64,000 nucleotides of DNA from contig JAFGSW010000010.1 in the NCBI GenBank assembly GCA_016934415.1, positions 40,415-104,414 of the forward strand, written 5' to 3'. The stretch is from Spirochaetales bacterium (GTDB taxonomy: Bacteria; Spirochaetota; Spirochaetia; SZUA-6; RPPD01). How positions within the stretch are numbered: position 1 is the first letter of the stretch; each line of letters begins with the position of its first letter. The translations under genes were made by a program, and so were the position numbers. Below the pieces are notes generated by a model that saw only the letters and a list, made by a program, of their open reading frames with translations, ran no database searches and was not told the origin of the DNA. Shown here piece after piece: positions 42,380 to 51,219 of the stretch.

Positions 42380-43620
42380 GGCGCCATATGAGCGGACGGA
42401 ACAGTCTTTTACCTTTTATCTTGTCATTAGGCGTGCTCGCCTTGGCTGGTTGCCGACTGGCGGACAAAAGGCCCCTGATTACCCCGCCGCCGCGGCATAC
42501 CAGGATTTCAAGCGGCGCTTTATACACTCTTTTTTTGCATGAAGACGCCGCGATAAGGGGATGGGGATGCAACGCCGCCTATCAACTGGGACTGGAAGAC
42601 AATACGATTCCGTATCCCGATCCCGTCCTGATATCGGGCCTGGCGGATGCCTCCGTCATCAACGCGGCGCTGAACAACGCTTTCGCCGTAACGGAAGAAG
42701 GGGCATTGTACTCCTGGGGGGAGAATCAGTTTGGAATGTTGGGCATCGGCGTCGCGGATGATCCGGAAAAGGCCGTGTTTCACACCCCTGATCCGGTCCG
42801 CGTCGACCTGCCGGGCGTAGTCTTTACGAGCATTCGGGCCGGTCAAACCCACGCCATCGCCCTGGACGCGGCGGGGAACGTCTGGACGTGGGGGAGCAAC
42901 CGGTACGGCGAGTTGGGCGTGCCGGGACTGGAAAATCAGAACGCGCCGCATCGTCTGGACGACGGCCGTCTCAACGGCAAGGTGACGGGGATAGCGGCCG
43001 GCCACTTCTCGTCATACGCGCTGGTGGACGCCGACGGGGACGGTATCGGAGAACAACTCTACGCCTGGGGAGACAATGTCTATGGCGAGCTGGGTTTGGG
43101 TTTCCGCGGGGGAATCGTGACCGCGCCGACGGCGGTCCCCCGTCTGGCGAATGTGGTGAAGATGCTGGGCGGAAATCATCGGTGCGCCGCATTAAAATCC
43201 GACGGCACCGTCTGGACCTGGGGCCGGAACGACCGGGGACAGCTGGGGCTGGGACATACGGACGATACACCCGTACCGTCTCCGATGACCGGCATTGCGT
43301 CCGTGGTGACGGACATCGCCTGCGGCTACAGGCATACGCTGGCGTTGAGTGAGGACGGCGCGTTGCTGGCCTGGGGTGATAATGAATACATCCAATTGGG
43401 TGCGGGTCATGACAAGCTTGAGGAATATTATACGGTCCCGCAACACGTGATGATGATGACGGGCGTCGTTGCCGTCGAGGGCGGCGCACACCATTCAGTC
43501 GCCCTGAGGGAAGACGGCACCGTCTGGACCTGGGGAAGTAATCCATTGGGTGAACTGGGGCGGGATCCGGAAGAATTGCCGTATACGTTCGTTCCCCTGC
43601 AGGTACGCGGCCTGGACTGA
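42376..43620 (+). CDS. RCC1-repeat beta-propeller lipoprotein
   Basis: A 414-residue protein with lipobox LAGC. About seven RCC1 repeats of roughly 50 residues with the signature W-G-x-N-x-x-G-x-L-G: YSWGENQFGMLGIG, WTWGSNRYGELG, YAWGDNVYGELGLG, WTWGRNDRGQLGLG, LAWGDNEYIQLGAG, WTWGSNPLGELG. RCC1 propellers are mainly protein-interaction platforms. The start overlaps the previous stop (ATGA), with a second ATG four codons later. First gene pair of a series of four lipoprotein genes at 41-44.6 kb. Confidence 0.88.
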   Translation: MRRHMSGRNSLLPFILSLGVLALAGCRLADKRPLITPPPRHTRISSGALYTLFLHEDAAIRGWGCNAAYQLGLEDNTIPYPDPVLISGLADASVINAALNNAFAVTEEGALYSWGENQFGMLGIGVADDPEKAVFHTPDPVRVDLPGVVFTSIRAGQTHAIALDAAGNVWTWGSNRYGELGVPGLENQNAPHRLDDGRLNGKVTGIAAGHFSSYALVDADGDGIGEQLYAWGDNVYGELGLGFRGGIVTAPTAVPRLANVVKMLGGNHRCAALKSDGTVWTWGRNDRGQLGLGHTDDTPVPSPMTGIASVVTDIACGYRHTLALSEDGALLAWGDNEYIQLGAGHDKLEEYYTVPQHVMMMTGVVAVEGGAHHSVALREDGTVWTWGSNPLGELGRDPEELPYTFVPLQVRGLD

Positions 43621-43660
43621 GTGCCGCAGCGGCGGGGAAACAAAATGAAAGGAGCGTTCG

Positions 43661-44017
43661 GTGGTGCGGAAGTTCGCGTCGTTTTTTTGCGTTATCGTTT
43701 TTGTTTTCTCATGCGATCCCGGGAATTTCCCGCCGGCGGATTCCTTTCAGATCCGTTTCGCGAACAAAGGGGGAATAGAGGGCACGCAATTCTCGATAGG
43801 CAAAAGCGTGGATGATCTCGTCTGTGAATCGGGCCCGTTGTCCGTGGACCAGATCACCGCTTTTTTATACGTGGCCGCGGAAACGTATTCCCTTTGGTTT
43901 GACATAGGAGGCGGCTGGTTTCTCTTTCAGCCGGGATACTCTTTTGAGATCGGGAAAAAATACGAATACGGCACCGACGGCGGGGCTTCCATGTATGTTG
44001 TGATTGTTGATAATTAA
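43661..44017 (+). CDS. Small lipoprotein, unknown
   Basis: 118 residues from GTG 43661 (AAGGAG 6-7 nt upstream; GTG 43664 also possible). Hydrophobic N-terminus ending in FVFSC (lipobox Cys18). The mature part is a beta-rich domain of about 100 residues with ESGPLSVDQITAFLYV and a C-terminal strand YVVIVDN. No family recognised. It sits in a run of lipoprotein genes and resembles the next gene in size and layout. Confidence 0.65.
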   Translation: MVRKFASFFCVIVFVFSCDPGNFPPADSFQIRFANKGGIEGTQFSIGKSVDDLVCESGPLSVDQITAFLYVAAETYSLWFDIGGGWFLFQPGYSFEIGKKYEYGTDGGASMYVVIVDN

Positions 44018-44134
44018 GTAGCCAAGGACGTCCGAAAACCGGCGCGGACGGGACGGGGACGGCGCACTGCAATTGACCGGTACGGAGAAACCGGAACACA
44101 TGCAGAAAACGAATTCACCATGAGGAGGTGTACG

Positions 44135-44566
44135 ATGAAGCACACAATCAATTGTCGATTTCCAAATCGCATGACGGCGCGCGGCGTAAGGGGTAGATCT
44201 GTTATACTCTTCCTATTCATACCCACGGTCGTGCTGCTTGCATCCTGCCAGCAACCGATTGGGCAGGAACAATATTCGCCTGTCGCCTATGGTACGGTAT
44301 TGCTTGACGGCGAAATAATATCAGGAACGGGGAATTTCACCATTACGCATTCAGAGGCGGGGCACTATGATATCGCCGTTGCCGGGCATACATTCACCAA
44401 TGACAACACCGTCGTGGAAGCCACCCTTTACGCCGCCGGGGCGGAGGAAGTCATTTCCTGGGCCAGGTCGTTTGACGTCCTGACAATTTACATAAGAAGC
44501 GCTTCAACGGGCACGTTCGTCGACCGCGGTTTCTCATTCACCATATGGGAAGGGCATGGAGAATGA
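44135..44566 (+). CDS. Small lipoprotein, unknown
   Basis: 143 residues from ATG 44135, chosen because GAGGAGG is 6 nt upstream. A long basic N-region precedes the hydrophobic core and lipobox LASC. The mature part is probably a small beta sandwich (GTVLLDGEIISGTGNFTI, then IYIRSASTGTF). No known family. Last of the four lipoprotein genes. The following 44567-45120 has no intact gene, only the DHFR-like remnant. Confidence 0.68.
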   Translation: MKHTINCRFPNRMTARGVRGRSVILFLFIPTVVLLASCQQPIGQEQYSPVAYGTVLLDGEIISGTGNFTITHSEAGHYDIAVAGHTFTNDNTVVEATLYAAGAEEVISWARSFDVLTIYIRSASTGTFVDRGFSFTIWEGHGE

Positions 44567-44943
44567 CCGGTTGCTTTCGCCGCGCGGGGCGTCCGGCGTT
44601 TCCCGCAGCCCCACGCGCGCGACAACCGCGCGATCGCCGGTCCGGATGCGCGCGTCGTTCCGGCCGGCGTTTTTTTATTTCGCGAATAATCGGCTGAACG
44701 GATCGCCGCGCCGCCATATGTTTCGGCTCGCCGCGTCAATACCCCTGGCGTATGTACGATTTTGACTTGAAGGAAACGTCCATGGAGAGGGTCGTGACTG
44801 CGTTCGATAATGAAACGCCGGATCCGAACATCTGGGTTCACGTCGATCCCGAGGAACGGTAGAGCGGACAAAATTCCGTTCGACAGCCTTTGAAAACCGA
44901 ACGATCCGAGTAGGCGTGCCCCAGCCGGCGACCTTCGTGTTGG

Positions 44944-45076
44944 GCGGCATTCCTGCGAACCCATACCACTCGTGCAGCCGCATGAAGCCGTCGCCGCCGG
45001 GGTTCTCCGGTTCGTCGTTCGGACCCGCGATGTACCCATCGAGCGACATTGACATGTAGAGCACCGATACAGACAT
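44944..45076 (-). pseudogene. N-terminal remnant of a dihydrofolate-reductase-family gene
   Basis: From an ATG at 45076 with GGAGG upstream, the frame reads MSVSVLYMSMSLDGYIAGP, then GDGFMRLHEWYG, the start of RibD_C/DHFR-like proteins. After about 40-45 residues similarity ends and no continuation is found in any frame down to 44567. It appears to be a 3'-truncated gene. An intact family member lies nearby at 45629. Confidence 0.6.
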
Positions 45077-45120
45077 CCGCACCTCCACCATTCGTTTCAG
45101 ACCGTAAAGCAGCTTCATGT

Positions 45121-45182
45121 ATACTCAATCGTTTTACATTTGTCATACAGAGACTTTACTAAGTCTCTGTATGATTGAGTAT
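45121..45182. repeat. Long nested inverted repeat overlapping the VOC stop codon
   Basis: Outer arms ATACTCAATC (45121-45130) and GATTGAGTAT (45173-45182). Inner 12-bp stem ATACAGAGACTT (45145-45156) / AAGTCTCTGTAT (45161-45172) around a 4-nt loop. One side carries a 14-nt bulge. It contains the stop of the VOC gene. It could end the VOC-DHFR transcript or be a small mobile remnant. Confidence 0.7.
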
Positions 45183-45632
45183 AGTACCGAGTTGTTCGGC
45201 CAGCGCGACAATAATGCCCTCGGGGCCGCGGAGGTAGCAGAGTCGATACATGTCCCCGTACCGCGTCATCCCGCCGATGATTTCAGCCCCATGTTTCCGC
45301 AGGCGGGCGACGACGTCTTCTATGTCCGTGACGGCGAACATGATGCGACGGATGCCCAGCGTATTCACCGGCGCGTCCTCCGGCTCGGCCCTGACCGCCT
45401 GGGGCGTGTGGAATTTGTCCAGCTCGAGCCGCCCGTGACCGTCCGGGGTCCGCATCACGGCGACGTCGCTTCTGACGCCGTCGAGCCCGACGATGCGGTC
45501 CACCCACTCTCCCTCGACGGCAGTCTCCCCCTCAAGCTCCAGACCAAGTTCGATAAAGAACGCGATTGCGGCTTTGAGGTCGTCGACGACGAGGAGGACA
45601 TTATCCATCCGTATCAATTTATTTTTTGTCAT
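45159..45632 (-). CDS. VOC-superfamily (glyoxalase/bleomycin-resistance-like) protein
   Basis: A 157-residue protein with the paired beta-alpha-beta3 modules of VOC proteins: MDNVLLVVDDLKAAIAFFI, then LGLELEG in the first and IMFAVTDIEDVVARLRKHG, then GPEGIIVALAEQ in the second. The terminal Glu/His-type metal ligand pattern is compatible with a metal-dependent lyase, dioxygenase or a binding protein. The ATG overlaps the DHFR-like stop (ATGA) and the 3' end forms part of a hairpin (45121-45182). Substrate unknown. Confidence 0.82.
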   Translation of the reverse strand: MTKNKLIRMDNVLLVVDDLKAAIAFFIELGLELEGETAVEGEWVDRIVGLDGVRSDVAVMRTPDGHGRLELDKFHTPQAVRAEPEDAPVNTLGIRRIMFAVTDIEDVVARLRKHGAEIIGGMTRYGDMYRLCYLRGPEGIIVALAEQLGTILNHTET

Positions 45633-46195
45633 GGCTCTCCATCCTGTTTTGAAGCCGGGGCGTACATCAATATAACGCCGCCCGTCTGCAGAGGCTGTGT
45701 TTTGATGAGAACAAGCTTTTGATAAGGCAGGTCTTTATTGAACAAGCACCTGCCCTTGACCAGAAAGACGGGAGCGATGCACAGACGGTAATCGTCAAAA
45801 AGATTCGCTTTCATGAGCGATGCCGAGAGGATACCACTCCCGAAAACGAATAAATTTCCATCGCCTCCTTGCTTTAGTCTCGGTAGCTCAGCGACTGCAT
45901 CGCGCACAATAATTGTGTTGTTCCAATCGGCGGCCTTGAGCGTGGAGGAACAAACCGCTTTCTGCAGTTTATTCATGTAATCAGCCGTTTCTCCTTCGGC
46001 CTTGCTCCAGTAGTCCGCCATGCCGCGGTACGTTTTTTCTCCAAAAACGAGCATGTCGGCTGACTTGAACTGTTCATTGCTGAAATCTTCAAGCTCTTTA
46101 CACCACACGCGATCGTGAAAGGCCAAATCCCACGCCTTCTCACCCTCGAAGCATCCATCGAGCGAGATAACATTCCACATGATAAGTTTTCTCAT
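45629..46195 (-). CDS. Dihydrofolate-reductase-family protein (RibD C-terminal-like)
   Basis: A 188-residue protein. Signatures: MWNVISLDGCFEG at the N-terminus, MLVFGEKTYRGMADYW, and NLFVFGSGILSASLMKANLFDDYRL cut by typical turns, as in RibD_C/YwjB-like reductases. These bind NADPH; most family members have unknown substrates and are not the folate enzyme. Ribosome binding site AAGGAAGG. It is the first gene of a two-gene operon with the VOC gene. Confidence 0.82.
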   Translation of the reverse strand: MRKLIMWNVISLDGCFEGEKAWDLAFHDRVWCKELEDFSNEQFKSADMLVFGEKTYRGMADYWSKAEGETADYMNKLQKAVCSSTLKAADWNNTIIVRDAVAELPRLKQGGDGNLFVFGSGILSASLMKANLFDDYRLCIAPVFLVKGRCLFNKDLPYQKLVLIKTQPLQTGGVILMYAPASKQDGEP

Positions 46196-46275
46196 TTTCC
46201 TTCCTTCACAAAACCATTATCGTGCTCATATCCCGCCTCCTGCGTTGCCGCTCACCGGCGGGCAAACCGGTCCGC

Positions 46276-46707
46276 CTACTTCTTGGGGTACGCGTAACTC
46301 ACCATCCACTGAATGCCGAACTTGTCCCTAAAGCTTCCCCAGTACTCTCCCCACGGCTGGTCCGCGATGGCCATCTCCACGGCGCCCCCCTCCGAAAGGT
46401 TCCGGAAAATCCTGTCCGCCTCCTCCCTGCTGTCCGGATGCAACGATACGTACACATTATTGCCGACGACGATTTTTTGACCCAGGGATTCAAGCGAATC
46501 GGACCCCATCAGGGAGACGCCGTCCGCGATGGGAAGACGGATATGCATTATTTTGTTTTCGTCTTCCTTGGGAATCGTGACCCCTTCCATGGGCATGTCC
46601 TTGAATCGGACCACCGATTCGAACTCGGTTCTGAAAACCGATTTATAAAAAACGAACGCTTCTTCCGTGTTGCCCGCAAAATTCAGGTACGTGTTCACCT
46701 TTGTCAT
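46276..46707 (-). CDS. PhnB-like VOC protein
   Basis: A 143-residue protein of the PhnB/3-demethylubiquinone-methyltransferase-like VOC group: NTYLNFAGNTEEAFVFYKSVF at the start in typical form (two parts: YLNFAGNTEEA and FYKSVF), IMHIRLPIADGVSLMGSD in the middle, and DQPWGEYWGSFRDKFGIQW near the end, the family's hallmark. Strong ribosome binding site (GAGGAGG). Function of the group is unknown despite its names. Separate transcription unit from the VOC-DHFR pair 80 nt downstream. Confidence 0.85.
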   Translation of the reverse strand: MTKVNTYLNFAGNTEEAFVFYKSVFRTEFESVVRFKDMPMEGVTIPKEDENKIMHIRLPIADGVSLMGSDSLESLGQKIVVGNNVYVSLHPDSREEADRIFRNLSEGGAVEMAIADQPWGEYWGSFRDKFGIQWMVSYAYPKK

Positions 46708-46795
46708 AATATGACCTCCTCATACCCGTAAAAAAAAACGATTAAAGCCCATCGGGAAAACGGGGAAATTGATAAATAAAAATTCCCCGCGCATC

Positions 46796-46981
46796 CTATT
46801 CAAAGAATCCCTTCAGAATATGGCCCTTCAAAAACGGCTCGATGGAACCCATCGGCAGATCGGTCCGGTTGATGCTCGCAGTGTGCGAAGTGGCCGGCAA
46901 GACGGCGAGGCGCGAGGCCGCCAGCGGCTTGCCCATGTCGCCGCCGCCCGACAACCGGAACATGGCGATTTGCACGATCAT
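46796..46981 (-). CDS. Possible small protein or decayed remnant
   Basis: A 61-residue frame from ATG 46981 with AAGGAAGG 7 nt upstream. It starts MIVQIAMFRLSGGGDMG and ends in HILKGFFE. The start signal is good, but the composition after residue 15 looks out of frame, so this may be a frameshifted small enzyme of the monooxygenase-like type. Low confidence. Confidence 0.35.
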   Translation of the reverse strand: MIVQIAMFRLSGGGDMGKPLAASRLAVLPATSHTASINRTDLPMGSIEPFLKGHILKGFFE

Positions 46982-47144
46982 ACGGCACCTTCCTTTCATC
47001 TTCGTGAAAGCGTGACGCGTTAAATTTCACGAACGGGGAGGCTCGATTGGAAGAGGAACATTCACCTTTTCATTGATTGTTTTCCCCGCGCGGCGTTCCC
47101 GGATCGGGAAAGGAGTTGAGCGGCGGCGACCGCACATTATTCAA

Positions 47145-47174
47145 TTGCACAATGCCGGTTATTTTATCTATAAT
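47145..47174 (+). promoter_or_regulatory. Promoter of the diguanylate cyclase gene
   Basis: TTGCAC (47145-47150), 18 nt, TATAAT (47169-47174); predicted transcript start near 47181 and a leader of about 50 nt. Confidence 0.6.
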
Positions 47175-47231
47175 GAAACTGGAAGGCCTTCCCGCCCCGA
47201 CGGCGGGTGAAATTTTCAGCAGGGTCCGCGC

Positions 47232-48089
47232 ATGAAAGACAAGAATGATGAAAAAAACAGAATATTTGAAATACTGAACAATGAGATATTCACCACGGAA
47301 TTCATTTCCGGCATCGCCGGCGACCGGGTACTGGATAAAACGCAAAAATCATTATACGAAAAGCTCCTTCGCGAAAGCGGCGGTGATCTCTACGTCAACC
47401 TGCTCTTTTATATTACGCATCAAGTCTTTGAAAACGACAAGGCCAAAACCCTGTGGGAGGAAATCCTCGTTCATAAAAAACACCTTTCACGGGTACTGAA
47501 ACGGAACGTGGAAATATCCGTCGCCACGCTGGACTACCTGACCAATATCAAGGACGAAATGCGAAACCCCAAGCTTATCGGGGAGGCCTTTATCGGGAAA
47601 ATAGCCGAAATGGCCTCGATCGACGGTCTGACGAAACTCTATAACCGGCAATACCTGCATGTGAAAATCGACGAAGAATTGCGGCGCCATGACCGATACG
47701 GCGTCACGTTTTCGCTTCTCATGATCGACATCGACGATTTTAAAAAGGCCAACGACACGCGCGGCCATCAGTACGGCGACGGGGTATTGACGCGGTTAAG
47801 CGGGCTGCTTGACGGCGCGCTGCGGGACCTGGACGTCTGTTCACGATACGGGGGGGAGGAATTCGTCATCATCCTGCCCCATACGGACGGGGCGGAGGCG
47901 GAGGAGATCGCCGAAAGAATACGGGCGGCCGTCGAGGAACAATTCAAAAACGACATGCAGATCACGGTGAGCGTCGGCCTGTCGAATTGCCCCAACAGCG
48001 CGACGACGATGAAGGGCATGATAAAAAAGGCCGATGACGCCTTGTATGAATCGAAAAGACGCGGGAAAAACAGGGTGACGCTCAAATAG
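47232..48089 (+). CDS. GGDEF diguanylate cyclase
   Basis: A 285-residue soluble protein. Residues 1-115 are a helical N-terminal domain without a recognised sensor fold. The GGDEF domain (about 120-285) is complete: DGLTKLYNRQYL, LMIDIDDFKKANDTRGHQYGD (metal-binding Asp), and the active site RYGGEEFVIIL. The inhibitory I-site RxxD is at the standard distance (RDLD before VCSRYGGEEF). It should make c-di-GMP with product inhibition. Possible link to the PelD-like protein at the left edge, though that lacks a GGDEF receiver. Confidence 0.93.
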   Translation: MKDKNDEKNRIFEILNNEIFTTEFISGIAGDRVLDKTQKSLYEKLLRESGGDLYVNLLFYITHQVFENDKAKTLWEEILVHKKHLSRVLKRNVEISVATLDYLTNIKDEMRNPKLIGEAFIGKIAEMASIDGLTKLYNRQYLHVKIDEELRRHDRYGVTFSLLMIDIDDFKKANDTRGHQYGDGVLTRLSGLLDGALRDLDVCSRYGGEEFVIILPHTDGAEAEEIAERIRAAVEEQFKNDMQITVSVGLSNCPNSATTMKGMIKKADDALYESKRRGKNRVTLK

Positions 48090-48093
48090 CCGG

Positions 48094-48190
48094 CTTATGA
48101 AATTGCCGGAGTCGGTTTTCTCTATCGGAAATTGAGGAGACCGGCTGAAAAATAGAGAAAAATCTTTCAACCCGGGTCCGGCAATTTCCC
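48094..48190. repeat. Core-only copy D of the dispersed repeat family
   Basis: CTTATGAAATTGCCGGAGTC (from 48094) and CCGGCAATTTC (48178-48188) bound a core of about 68 nt with a small internal hairpin. The two large GTTGAAAAA hairpins are missing. It lies between the convergent GGDEF and SDR genes, 5 nt after the GGDEF stop. Confidence 0.7.
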
Positions 48191-48207
48191 GTTGACATCC
48201 GCCGTTT

Positions 48208-49095
48208 TCAGGCCTCGAGCCCCGTCAGCTTCAGGCTGACGTCCCATAAGCGCCGCCGGATATCCCCGTCATAGGAGCTTTTCGGCGTGCGGACGACGCG
48301 GCGTTTTTCGTCGATGCACCGGCCGTTCAGGCTCCCGGCGTCCTTGGCGGTGGCGAGCCAGAGATACAGCTCCGCCATATCCATCTGGGAAAAATCGCTC
48401 CGGGCCTGAATCAAATACAGCCACTTTTTGAGGGGCGATATCCGGATTTGCAGGTCGTCCCCCAATTTTTCGTTCGGCACCCAGACGCAATTGACGGTGA
48501 CGGACGTCTCCCGAAGCCTCGCGGCGAGCTCGTAGGTGAACATGACCAGGGCGAGCTTCGCGTGGTGGTAGGCGTGCGCGGGGCTGTAGCGGCGCTCGCT
48601 GTTCAGGTTGTCGAACTCAATGGTGAGAAGGGGATAGAGCGAAAGCCCCCGGGACACGATGTTGACGACGCGCGAGACCCCGCCGTTCTTCAGCGAATCC
48701 AGAAGCAGATTCGTGAGAAGAAAAGGGCCCAGGTAATTCATCGCGAAGATGAGCTCCCGGCCGTCTTCCGTCAGCACCGGCCGCGACAGGGAGAGATCGA
48801 AGTTGGCCACGTTGTTGATGAGCGCGTCGAGCCTGGCGTATTTTTTTTTGAATTGACCGGCGCAGTCGCGGATCGATTTTTGGGACGACGGATCGCACTC
48901 GATGAGGGACACCGAGTTGTTCCCCGTCTTGGCGATGATCTCCCTCCGGGCCGTTCCGCCGCCCTCCATGTCCCGGCAGGCGATGACCACGGTGGATCCG
49001 GTGCGGGCGAGCATCAGGGCGGCGGCCTTTCCCACTCCGGAATCCCCGCCGAAGATCAGACAGATTTTGGTTTGCGTTTCATCGTTTTGCAACAT
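48208..49095 (-). CDS. Short-chain dehydrogenase/reductase
   Basis: A 295-residue SDR. Motifs: CLIFGGDSGVGKAAA (variant of TGxxxGIG), NNVANFD (NNAG equivalent), NIVSRG (catalytic Ser) and AYHHAKLAL (Tyr-x3-Lys). Similar to retinol dehydrogenase/WW-oxidoreductase-like SDRs and to the protein at 22584. Start supported by GAGGTG. Single gene; substrate unknown. Confidence 0.85.
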   Translation of the reverse strand: MLQNDETQTKICLIFGGDSGVGKAAALMLARTGSTVVIACRDMEGGGTARREIIAKTGNNSVSLIECDPSSQKSIRDCAGQFKKKYARLDALINNVANFDLSLSRPVLTEDGRELIFAMNYLGPFLLTNLLLDSLKNGGVSRVVNIVSRGLSLYPLLTIEFDNLNSERRYSPAHAYHHAKLALVMFTYELAARLRETSVTVNCVWVPNEKLGDDLQIRISPLKKWLYLIQARSDFSQMDMAELYLWLATAKDAGSLNGRCIDEKRRVVRTPKSSYDGDIRRRLWDVSLKLTGLEA

Positions 49096-49468
49096 TTTTT
49101 ACACCTCATGTAAGTATACGGGTGAATTTCACCGGAGTCCATTGAGTAATGGGCGTCCGCCCCGCGCCGGTTACCCCATTGATTTGCACACATCGTTCCT
49201 TCAAGAGATTGCTTCGGACCAGACAAGTTTTATCTTCGCTCAACGTATCGGGTCCTCGCCGTGGCTCTTTTCAGTATTCCCCCGAAATTCCCCGAAGAAC
49301 CAAAAACGTCCGGGCGACCATGTTTCTCCGCGCGACAAGGGCGCCGTTGCCGCCGGCGTCCGCCGCGCGACCGGCGCCCGGTGTCAACCATATATACGGC
49401 AATTCCTTTCAATTACATAGTGCATAAACACGGGATATCGGATACAATGCAGGCAGAGGTGAAGCGTC
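49096..49468. other. Intergenic region with a possible -10 box
   Basis: A 373-nt divergent gap without coding signal. TACAAT (49443-49448) lies 20 nt before the ATG at 49469, but no good -35 element accompanies it. Nothing else recognised. Confidence 0.3.
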
Positions 49469-49675
49469 ATGCAATGTGAAATACAGTACCAGGGCAATAA
49501 ACAGACTTCCACGGTCGATCTGGAATTCGTCGCCGCCGAAAATTTGCCGACGAAGGTCGTGTACAACGGCAAAACCGGATTCCTCAACCGGAAAACCCGC
49601 GAGGTGTTCAAGGACGCGAACCTCGTCGTCCTCTGGCTAAAAATCGTGAAGACCAAGGAACCGATTCCCGAATAA
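49469..49675 (+). CDS. Small protein, unknown
   Basis: A 68-residue protein with AGAGGTG 8 nt before the ATG. Pattern of an all-beta mini-domain ending in a helix: CEIQYQGNKQTSTVDLEF, VVYNGKTGFLNRKTREV, then LVVLWLKIVKT. No family recognised. A single gene; 285 nt downstream begins the hydrolase. Confidence 0.6.
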   Translation: MQCEIQYQGNKQTSTVDLEFVAAENLPTKVVYNGKTGFLNRKTREVFKDANLVVLWLKIVKTKEPIPE

Positions 49676-49915
49676 ACGACCGCCGCAAGGGAAACCGTCT
49701 TTCCCGGGGCTCCATTAACTCCGCATTCCAGAATCCGTTCCGCACCACCCGGTCGACTGGCTTTCTCTGCGGCGGATCGCGGCCGAATTCGTCGAGGATG
49801 AGGAGCGGTACGGCGGCGGGCGATTTCACACGACGCTCGCCGCTCCCGTCACCGCGGCCGGCTCCCAACCATTTCAAGAGAGATGCCGTCCGGCGCGCGG
49901 ACGGCTGAGCGCGCC

Positions 49916-49945
49916 TTGCGGGATGAACGAACCGTCGTGTATAAT
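49916..49945 (+). promoter_or_regulatory. Promoter of the alpha/beta hydrolase gene
   Basis: TTGCGG (49916-49921), 18 nt, then a perfect TATAAT (49940-49945). The transcript should start near 49952, about 10 nt before the chosen ATG (49962), which excludes the upstream ATG at 49923 as start. Confidence 0.65.
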
Positions 49946-49961
49946 CGGCGGGGGGAAAGGC

Positions 49962-50798
49962 ATGACGGCTCATTGGACGCAGAACGACGTATCGGTCGCC
50001 GGGGCGCGGCTGCATTATTACCGCACCGGCCGGGGGGACAAACGCCCCCTGGTGCTGGTGCACGGCTTCTCCGACAACGGGCTGTGCTGGGTGCAGGCGG
50101 CCCGGGATCTCGAGTCCGAATACGACGTGATCATGCCCGACATGCGCGGCCACGGCCTTTCCGGGCGCCTGCGGCCGGGCGAGGACGTCGACATGGCCGC
50201 CGACCTGGCGGAGCTCATCCGCGACCTCAAGCTGAAGCGCCCGGTCGTCTGCGGCCATTCGATGGGCGCGGGCGCCTCCTACGGGCTCGCCGTGCGTTTC
50301 CCGGACCTGGCCGGGGCCTTGATCCTGGAAGATCCGCCCTGGTGGATGCCCGGGCGGATGCCGCCCCCGCCCGACGGCCGGGAAGCGGAGAATCCCATGC
50401 GTCAATGGGCCAGTGAGCTGCCCGCCCACTCCCTGGAAGATCTGCTCGAGGAATACGGCGGGGATCACCCCTCCTGGCCGGAAGACCTGCTGCACGCGAT
50501 GTGCGAATCGAAAAAACAGCTCGATCAGGGGATGGTCGATTTCCTGTTCGAGCGAATGAATCTCCCGGGGGCCGACTGGATGGCCACCATAGGGAGGTTC
50601 ACCACTCCCCTGCTCGTCCTGGCGGGCAGCCCGGAGCTCGGGGGGATCGTCACTCCCGAGGTCGTCGCCCGCATCCGCGAGCTCAAACCGGACGCGACGG
50701 TCGTCGTCGTCCCCGGCGTCGGCCACCTCATCCGCTTCGACGCTTTTCCCGCCTTCATGAGCGCCGTGCGGGCATTCCTGGAACGGCTGCCTGATTGA
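49962..50798 (+). CDS. Alpha/beta hydrolase
   Basis: 278 residues from ATG 49962, preceded by GGGGGGAAAGG. Classic fold: LVLVHGFSDNGLCW (oxyanion loop), MPDMRGHGLSG, CGHSMGAGAS (nucleophile Ser), a helical lid (about 130-205, WWMPGRMPPPPDGRE) and PGVGHLIRFD (catalytic His). Resembles haloperoxidase/epoxide-hydrolase-like esterases. No signal peptide. Substrate not predictable. Confidence 0.85.
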   Translation: MTAHWTQNDVSVAGARLHYYRTGRGDKRPLVLVHGFSDNGLCWVQAARDLESEYDVIMPDMRGHGLSGRLRPGEDVDMAADLAELIRDLKLKRPVVCGHSMGAGASYGLAVRFPDLAGALILEDPPWWMPGRMPPPPDGREAENPMRQWASELPAHSLEDLLEEYGGDHPSWPEDLLHAMCESKKQLDQGMVDFLFERMNLPGADWMATIGRFTTPLLVLAGSPELGGIVTPEVVARIRELKPDATVVVVPGVGHLIRFDAFPAFMSAVRAFLERLPD

Positions 50799-51011
50799 GC
50801 GGAACGGAATTCTCGAATGGCTGAGGATGGCGATCGGCAACACAGTATCGCGCCGACGCGGCGTCAGGAGAGCAACAGCGCCGCCCTTGTTTGAGAGCGA
50901 AACCTTATTTTTTTCAGATTTCCGGATTTTTGCACTGAGGTCATGCGCGGGGGTGAAGATTTCCACCTTTTTGGAGAAAATCACTTTGCATGGGAAAAAC
51001 TCCGCAAGCAG

Positions 51012-51040
51012 TTGCTTTTTCCGGCGTTTATCCGTATACT
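51012..51040 (+). promoter_or_regulatory. Promoter of the RRM protein gene
   Basis: TTGCTT (51012-51017), 17 nt, TATACT (51035-51040); the start is predicted near 51047. Upstream, 50799-51011 shows no gene. Confidence 0.55.
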
Positions 51041-51046
51041 CAGGCA

Positions 51047-51219
51047 CCGGCATATACCGGTTTTTGTTCGACGAAACGACCGGCAGAAGAACAAAGAATC
51101 AAAAAGCGTTCGGAAAGAACGCCCCGCTTGTCCCTTAGATTTTTTTTTAAGAGCGCGAGAGTGGTTATCTTGGGCCTCCTTAGAAGAAATGATTTTGAGA
51201 CAACGATACGGAGGTTAAC
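51047..51219 (+). promoter_or_regulatory. Long 5' leader of the RRM protein gene
   Basis: The predicted leader is about 173 nt. It contains a small hairpin (GCGTTC-GGAAA-GAACGC), a run of nine or so T around 51140 and, near the end, the ribosome binding site GGAGG. RRM proteins in cyanobacteria and cold-shock mRNAs have comparable regulatory leaders; a thermo-sensor or autoregulatory role is inferred only. Confidence 0.4.

Noticed and set aside
44488..45039. A minus-strand 183-codon frame between the lipoproteins and the VOC gene.
   Set aside because: No ribosome binding site or motif; it covers the end of a lipoprotein gene and the truncated DHFR-like remnant in another frame.
49923..49961. 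An upstream in-frame ATG for the alpha/beta hydrolase.
   Set aside because: It lies between the -35 and -10 boxes of a good promoter, so it would not be transcribed.
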